Part shown: positions 60,788 to 64,000 of the stretch, piece by piece | Numbering within the stretch: position 1 is the first letter of the stretch | Layout: every line of letters begins with the position of its first letter | Source of the DNA: Venatoribacter pacificus | GTDB lineage: Bacteria > Pseudomonadota > Gammaproteobacteria > Pseudomonadales > Oceanobacteraceae | NCBI RefSeq assembly: GCF_025318105.1 | Contig: NZ_JAOANI010000029.1 | Span: 62,001 to 126,000 of the forward strand | Direction of reading: 5' to 3' | Length of the DNA: 64,000 nt | The notes under the pieces: generated by a model | Database searches by the model: none | Told to the model about the DNA's origin: nothing | The model's input: the letters and a program-made list of their open reading frames with translations, nothing else | Made by a program: the position numbers and the translations under genes

Positions 60788-61959
60788 GGGCGTGCTCCAG
60801 CCGTCTGAATACGCACCCGCATACCATCGGTAGCGCTGTCGATACGGTTAAGCAGCAGCTGGTCACCACTCTGCAGACCGTCGCCCTGCCCACCCTCGTT
60901 AACCGCCAGCCAGGCTTGCTCACGTCCGCGATACAACACCACAACCTTACGCTGATACAGCGCATTGTTGTTCACCACCCACACCGTGTCGTCATCATTC
61001 AGGTGGCGCACATCAATCACCACGGTTTTATCCAGTAATTTTCCGGGCAACTGCACATCAATAAAATCATTCACCAGAACCACCGGCTGCCCTTCCGCTA
61101 AGGGCTGATCCAGCTCCAGCACGACCTTGGCCTGACGATCGGTACTGTCGACATCCGGCAGCACATTAAGAATGCGGGCACGACGGGTCTGGCCATGCCA
61201 GCCGCTCATGCTCAGCGTTGCCTCAGCCTGTGTGTCCAGCATGGCCAGAAAGGCTCGGGGCACTTTAACTTCAATCCAGAAGCGTTCGGTGCTGACCAGA
61301 TCAAACAGTACGGTGCTGCTGCCAACCTGACTGCCCGTGCTGACATGACGCGCCATGATCTGACCAGCAAATGGCATGCGCACCGACGTACGTGCCAGAT
61401 TCAGCTGTGCCTGATCAAGGTTGGCGCGGGCTGTGCGCAGCGCCGCCTTGGCTTTGGCCAGTTGCGGTTCGCGCATCACCAGCGCCCGCTCTTCGTCACT
61501 GAGCTTGGCGGCGGCCAGGGCGTATTCTTCCCGCGCCAGCGCCGCCTGTCCTTGCTCGATATCCAGATCGGCCTGTGCCTGAGTCAGCGCAGCCTGCATC
61601 TGCCGCACCTGTAACTCAAAATCGGTTTTTTCCAGCGTCGCCAGCACGCTGCCTTTGCTCAGCCGCGCACCGGGTACGGCAGCGCTGCTGATCTGTGCCA
61701 CGCGCGCACTGACCTGTGCCGTCAGGGTTACGCTGTCAGCCGCCATCACCTTGCCACCGGCAGGCCAGAATGGTCGCGACGATTCGCTGTTCAGCGCTGC
61801 CGCTTCCACCAGCCGTGCCTGCACTTCCGGTTTTATCCGCTGCGGTTTCGGTGCTGAGGTGAACACATACCAGGCCAGGCCTCCGCCCAGCAGTAAAACC
61901 AACGCAATCAGCAGGATATTGCCTGCAACCGAATGACGATGACTGTGTACATCCATCAT
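60784..61959 (-). CDS. RND efflux adaptor (MFP) subunit, second system
   Basis: A 391-residue adaptor anchored by an N-terminal helix (GNILLIALVLLLGGGLAWYVF). It has two lipoyl-type halves (ADSVTLTAQVSARVAQISSAAVPGARLSKGSVLATL and RTSVRMPFAGQIMARHVSTGSQV) around a long alpha-hairpin with an extra LSDEERALVMREPQLAKAKAAL segment. A beta-barrel domain follows. It starts inside the end of the channel gene and overlaps the pump gene by four bases. ATG 61959 is followed by a second ATG at 61956. Confidence 0.9.
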   Translation of the reverse strand: MMDVHSHRHSVAGNILLIALVLLLGGGLAWYVFTSAPKPQRIKPEVQARLVEAAALNSESSRPFWPAGGKVMAADSVTLTAQVSARVAQISSAAVPGARLSKGSVLATLEKTDFELQVRQMQAALTQAQADLDIEQGQAALAREEYALAAAKLSDEERALVMREPQLAKAKAALRTARANLDQAQLNLARTSVRMPFAGQIMARHVSTGSQVGSSTVLFDLVSTERFWIEVKVPRAFLAMLDTQAEATLSMSGWHGQTRRARILNVLPDVDSTDRQAKVVLELDQPLAEGQPVVLVNDFIDVQLPGKLLDKTVVIDVRHLNDDDTVWVVNNNALYQRKVVVLYRGREQAWLAVNEGGQGDGLQSGDQLLLNRIDSATDGMRVRIQTAGARP

Positions 61960-63410
61960 GACGATGCTTCCTCTTCACTGAAGTCGCCATGACTGACGGC
62001 TTTATATAACTGAATACGGTTTTGCAGCTGACTCCAGCGGGCATTCAGCAACTGTTTTTCCAGACCGATCACATCCTGCTGGGCATTGAGCAATGCAAGA
62101 AAATCGCCCACGCCTTTGCGGTAACGGTTGTTCTGGAAGGCTTCGGTCTTGCTGGCCAACGCCAGCTGCCGCTCCAGGCTGACAACCAGCGCCTGACTCT
62201 GACGTTCATCGGTCAGCGCCTGCTGTACTTCCTGCGCGGCATCCAGCAACGTCTGCTGATAAGCCGCCAGATTTTCATCCACCACGGCGCGCTGTTGCGC
62301 CACGGCGGCACGGCGGTTGCCACCATCAATTAATGGAAGCACCAAACCACCGGCCAGATTCGCCAACCAGTTATCGAATACTTTACTGAGGTCTTCATCG
62401 CTGCCGGAATAGGACGCGCTCAGGGTAAAGCGCGGGTAGCGGTTCGCCGCCGCCGCCGCCAGACTGGCATTGGCGCTTTGCAGTTTAAAGAACGCCTGCT
62501 GCACGTCCGGACGCTGCTGTAAGGCGCTGACCGGTACGGTTAACGGTGTGATGTCCAGCTGCGGTAACGATTGCGTCTGATAAGTGCGTAATTCGCTGTT
62601 TTCCAGCGCCGCCGCCGACAGCCATTCACTGCGTCCCATCCAGACCGCCAGCTGCTGCTGGTAACTGTCGCGCTGCCCCTGAGCGCTGATCAGATCGGCG
62701 TTAATGGATTCCAGTAACTGTTGCTGCTGCCAGACATCGGAGACATCCGCCTGACCACGCTGAAAACGACCCTGAGTAACCTGCAGCGCCGCACTGACCC
62801 GTGCCTGTTGCTGTTGCAGCAGCGCCAGGTTCTGCCCTTCTTTAATCAGACCAAACCAGTTCAGGGCAATTTGTCCGGCCACGGTATTGGCCTGGGTGCG
62901 CGTCGCCGAGTGGGTCGCCAGTGCGCTTAAGCGTCCGGCGTCATCCAGCGCGGACACCCGGCCCCAGAAATCAAGTTCGTATTCCGTAGAAACACCCGCC
63001 GACCACAGATCGTTGGTGGTGTTCTCACGCCAGGCGCGGGATTTACTCAGGGAAAGATTAACATCGGGGTACTGACCACTGGCATTCTGACGCCAGAGAG
63101 CCCGGCTTTGAGCAAGCCGTGCCCAGGCCGCCTGCAGGCTGTAATTCTGCTCCAGCCCCTGCGCGATAAACTGATCGAGTTGAGTGTCGTTAAACGATTG
63201 CCACCAACGATTGGCGCTGATTGCATTGCTGCGGTCAGCGTTGCTGTTTGCTTCAATGCTGTTGCTGTTGCTGTCGTTATTCGCGTTCGTAAAAACGGGA
63301 GGCAGTGTTGTCTCGGGAGGTTCAACCGGTGTCACGCTGGCGCAGCCGGCAAGTGCCAAAACCGCCACCGCCGCCGTACCGCGCCACGGAACCCTGATCA
63401 TCAAGCGCAC
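61956..63410 (-). CDS. Outer-membrane efflux lipoprotein (NodT/OprM type)
   Basis: A 484-residue outer-membrane factor, the exit channel of the second RND system. Lipobox LAGC with Cys23 gives the lipid anchor. A Asn/Ser-rich stretch (NNDSNSNSIEANSNADRSNAIS) is followed by the two OEP repeats (WWQSFNDTQLDQFIAQGLEQNYSLQAAWARL, and PLIDGGNRRAAVAQQRAVVDENLAAYQQTLLDA). The start is GTG 63410 or ATG 63401. It is the first gene of the operon and overlaps the adaptor by four bases. Confidence 0.91.
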   Translation of the reverse strand: MRLMIRVPWRGTAAVAVLALAGCASVTPVEPPETTLPPVFTNANNDSNSNSIEANSNADRSNAISANRWWQSFNDTQLDQFIAQGLEQNYSLQAAWARLAQSRALWRQNASGQYPDVNLSLSKSRAWRENTTNDLWSAGVSTEYELDFWGRVSALDDAGRLSALATHSATRTQANTVAGQIALNWFGLIKEGQNLALLQQQQARVSAALQVTQGRFQRGQADVSDVWQQQQLLESINADLISAQGQRDSYQQQLAVWMGRSEWLSAAALENSELRTYQTQSLPQLDITPLTVPVSALQQRPDVQQAFFKLQSANASLAAAAANRYPRFTLSASYSGSDEDLSKVFDNWLANLAGGLVLPLIDGGNRRAAVAQQRAVVDENLAAYQQTLLDAAQEVQQALTDERQSQALVVSLERQLALASKTEAFQNNRYRKGVGDFLALLNAQQDVIGLEKQLLNARWSQLQNRIQLYKAVSHGDFSEEEASS

Positions 63411-63514
63411 AGAGACTTCTCCGCAGTAAAAATACGCATAATAGGCGTGCGGCGGGAAAGATGAAAATGGCGTTTACCCATCTTTACCCGCCCCGCCGGC
63501 ACATTCGTACGGAC

Positions 63515-64000
63515 TCAGTAAAAAATATTCAGGCTAAGTTCAATATAATCATCCTGACGCAGGCTATAAGCCAGCGCATCGTCGTTATCATCGGCCATAA
63601 ATATCCAGCCATTGACTTTCAGTGTCGTGAAATCGGTCAGGCGCGTACTGGCCTCGAGCATAATCCCACGGCTGCCGCTGTAATCCAGATCCTGAGTAAT
63701 ACCGGCCAGAATTTCACTGGAGTCGGCATCGTTAAAGGCCAGACGGGTTGCAGCAAACACATCGTTCTGAGCCATGGCCGCATCGTTACCGCGCTGATCG
63801 TACTGATATTCCAGCAACAGTCCGACATCCAGCGCACTGTCCCAGCGCTCAGCAAAAGGGCCGACCAGGGTGTATTCAAAACCACCGACCGCCGCGCTGT
63901 GATCCTGAACACCAGCAACACCCAGCGCTTTCAGGTTATCCACCATGTGTTCATCGTAATCACGGCGCAATACTTCCAGCTTCCACAGCCAGGCATCCAC
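63515..64000 (-). CDS. Outer-membrane beta-barrel-like protein (3' part only)
   Basis: The last 161 residues of a gene whose start lies beyond base 64000. Alternating strands rich in Tyr, Trp and acidic residues (GGFEYTLVGPFAERWDSALDVGLLLEYQYDQRG) and a closing YIELSLNIFY with a final aromatic residue are typical of outer-membrane barrels. No family named. It lies upstream of the second RND operon on the same strand, separated by about 100 bases. Confidence 0.7.
   Translation of the reverse strand: MDAWLWKLEVLRRDYDEHMVDNLKALGVAGVQDHSAAVGGFEYTLVGPFAERWDSALDVGLLLEYQYDQRGNDAAMAQNDVFAATRLAFNDADSSEILAGITQDLDYSGSRGIMLEASTRLTDFTTLKVNGWIFMADDNDDALAYSLRQDDYIELSLNIFY

Overview
The window is a 64 kb stretch of a gammaproteobacterial chromosome. 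Gene content and protein style suggest an aquatic Oceanospirillales-like organism (Thalassolituus/Oceanobacter type). That is inference from a complete rnfABCDGE operon, metE, purT, fadH, apbC, a yej-type peptide ABC operon, two RND pumps and several membrane sensors. No rRNA or tRNA gene was seen. A run of 10 Ns at 8522-8531 marks an assembly gap inside a repeat.

Layout. 1-4.7 kb: a Wadjet/MksBEF-type SMC defence operon on the minus strand (jetA-jetB-jetC, with jetC running off the left edge). 4.8-7.8 kb: a small membrane protein and a 7TM-DISM/PAS histidine kinase. 8.0-14.3 kb: an accessory segment bracketed by two inverted copies of a ~0.7 kb non-coding element. Each copy has 17-bp terminal inverted repeats and its own 11-12 bp target duplication. 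Between them lie a discoidin-type lipoprotein, three AT-rich unknown genes and fadH. 14.4-21.9 kb: apbC and a four-gene oligopeptide ABC operon. 22.3-24.0 kb: two integron-like gene cassettes with attC-like sites and no integrase in view, one carrying an in-frame stop, followed by a tandem REP array. 24.25-30.2 kb: rnfABCDGE. 30.25-30.65 kb: four tandem copies of a palindromic repeat. 30.7-39.4 kb: trhO, metE with a MITE between gene and terminator, a DUF3833 lipoprotein, a methyltransferase, and a MerR/Cys-rich permease pair. 39.8-49.6 kb: a diguanylate cyclase, purT, small housekeeping enzymes (gamma carbonic anhydrase, two NUDIX hydrolases, a pseudouridine synthase) and a chemoreceptor with a c-type heme motif. 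49.8-63.4 kb: two RND efflux systems, an orphan histidine kinase and a SulP transporter. A partial outer-membrane protein gene ends the window.

How it fits together. Housekeeping loci (Rnf electron transport, methionine and purine synthesis, beta-oxidation of unsaturated fats, Fe-S cluster delivery, tRNA and rRNA modification) alternate with envelope and sensing functions. Mobile or repetitive DNA sits in the gaps between operons: TIR elements, REP arrays, attC cassettes and a MITE. The most unusual object is the pair of TIR-bounded, hairpin-rich, apparently protein-free elements at 8030-8738 and 13654-14328.
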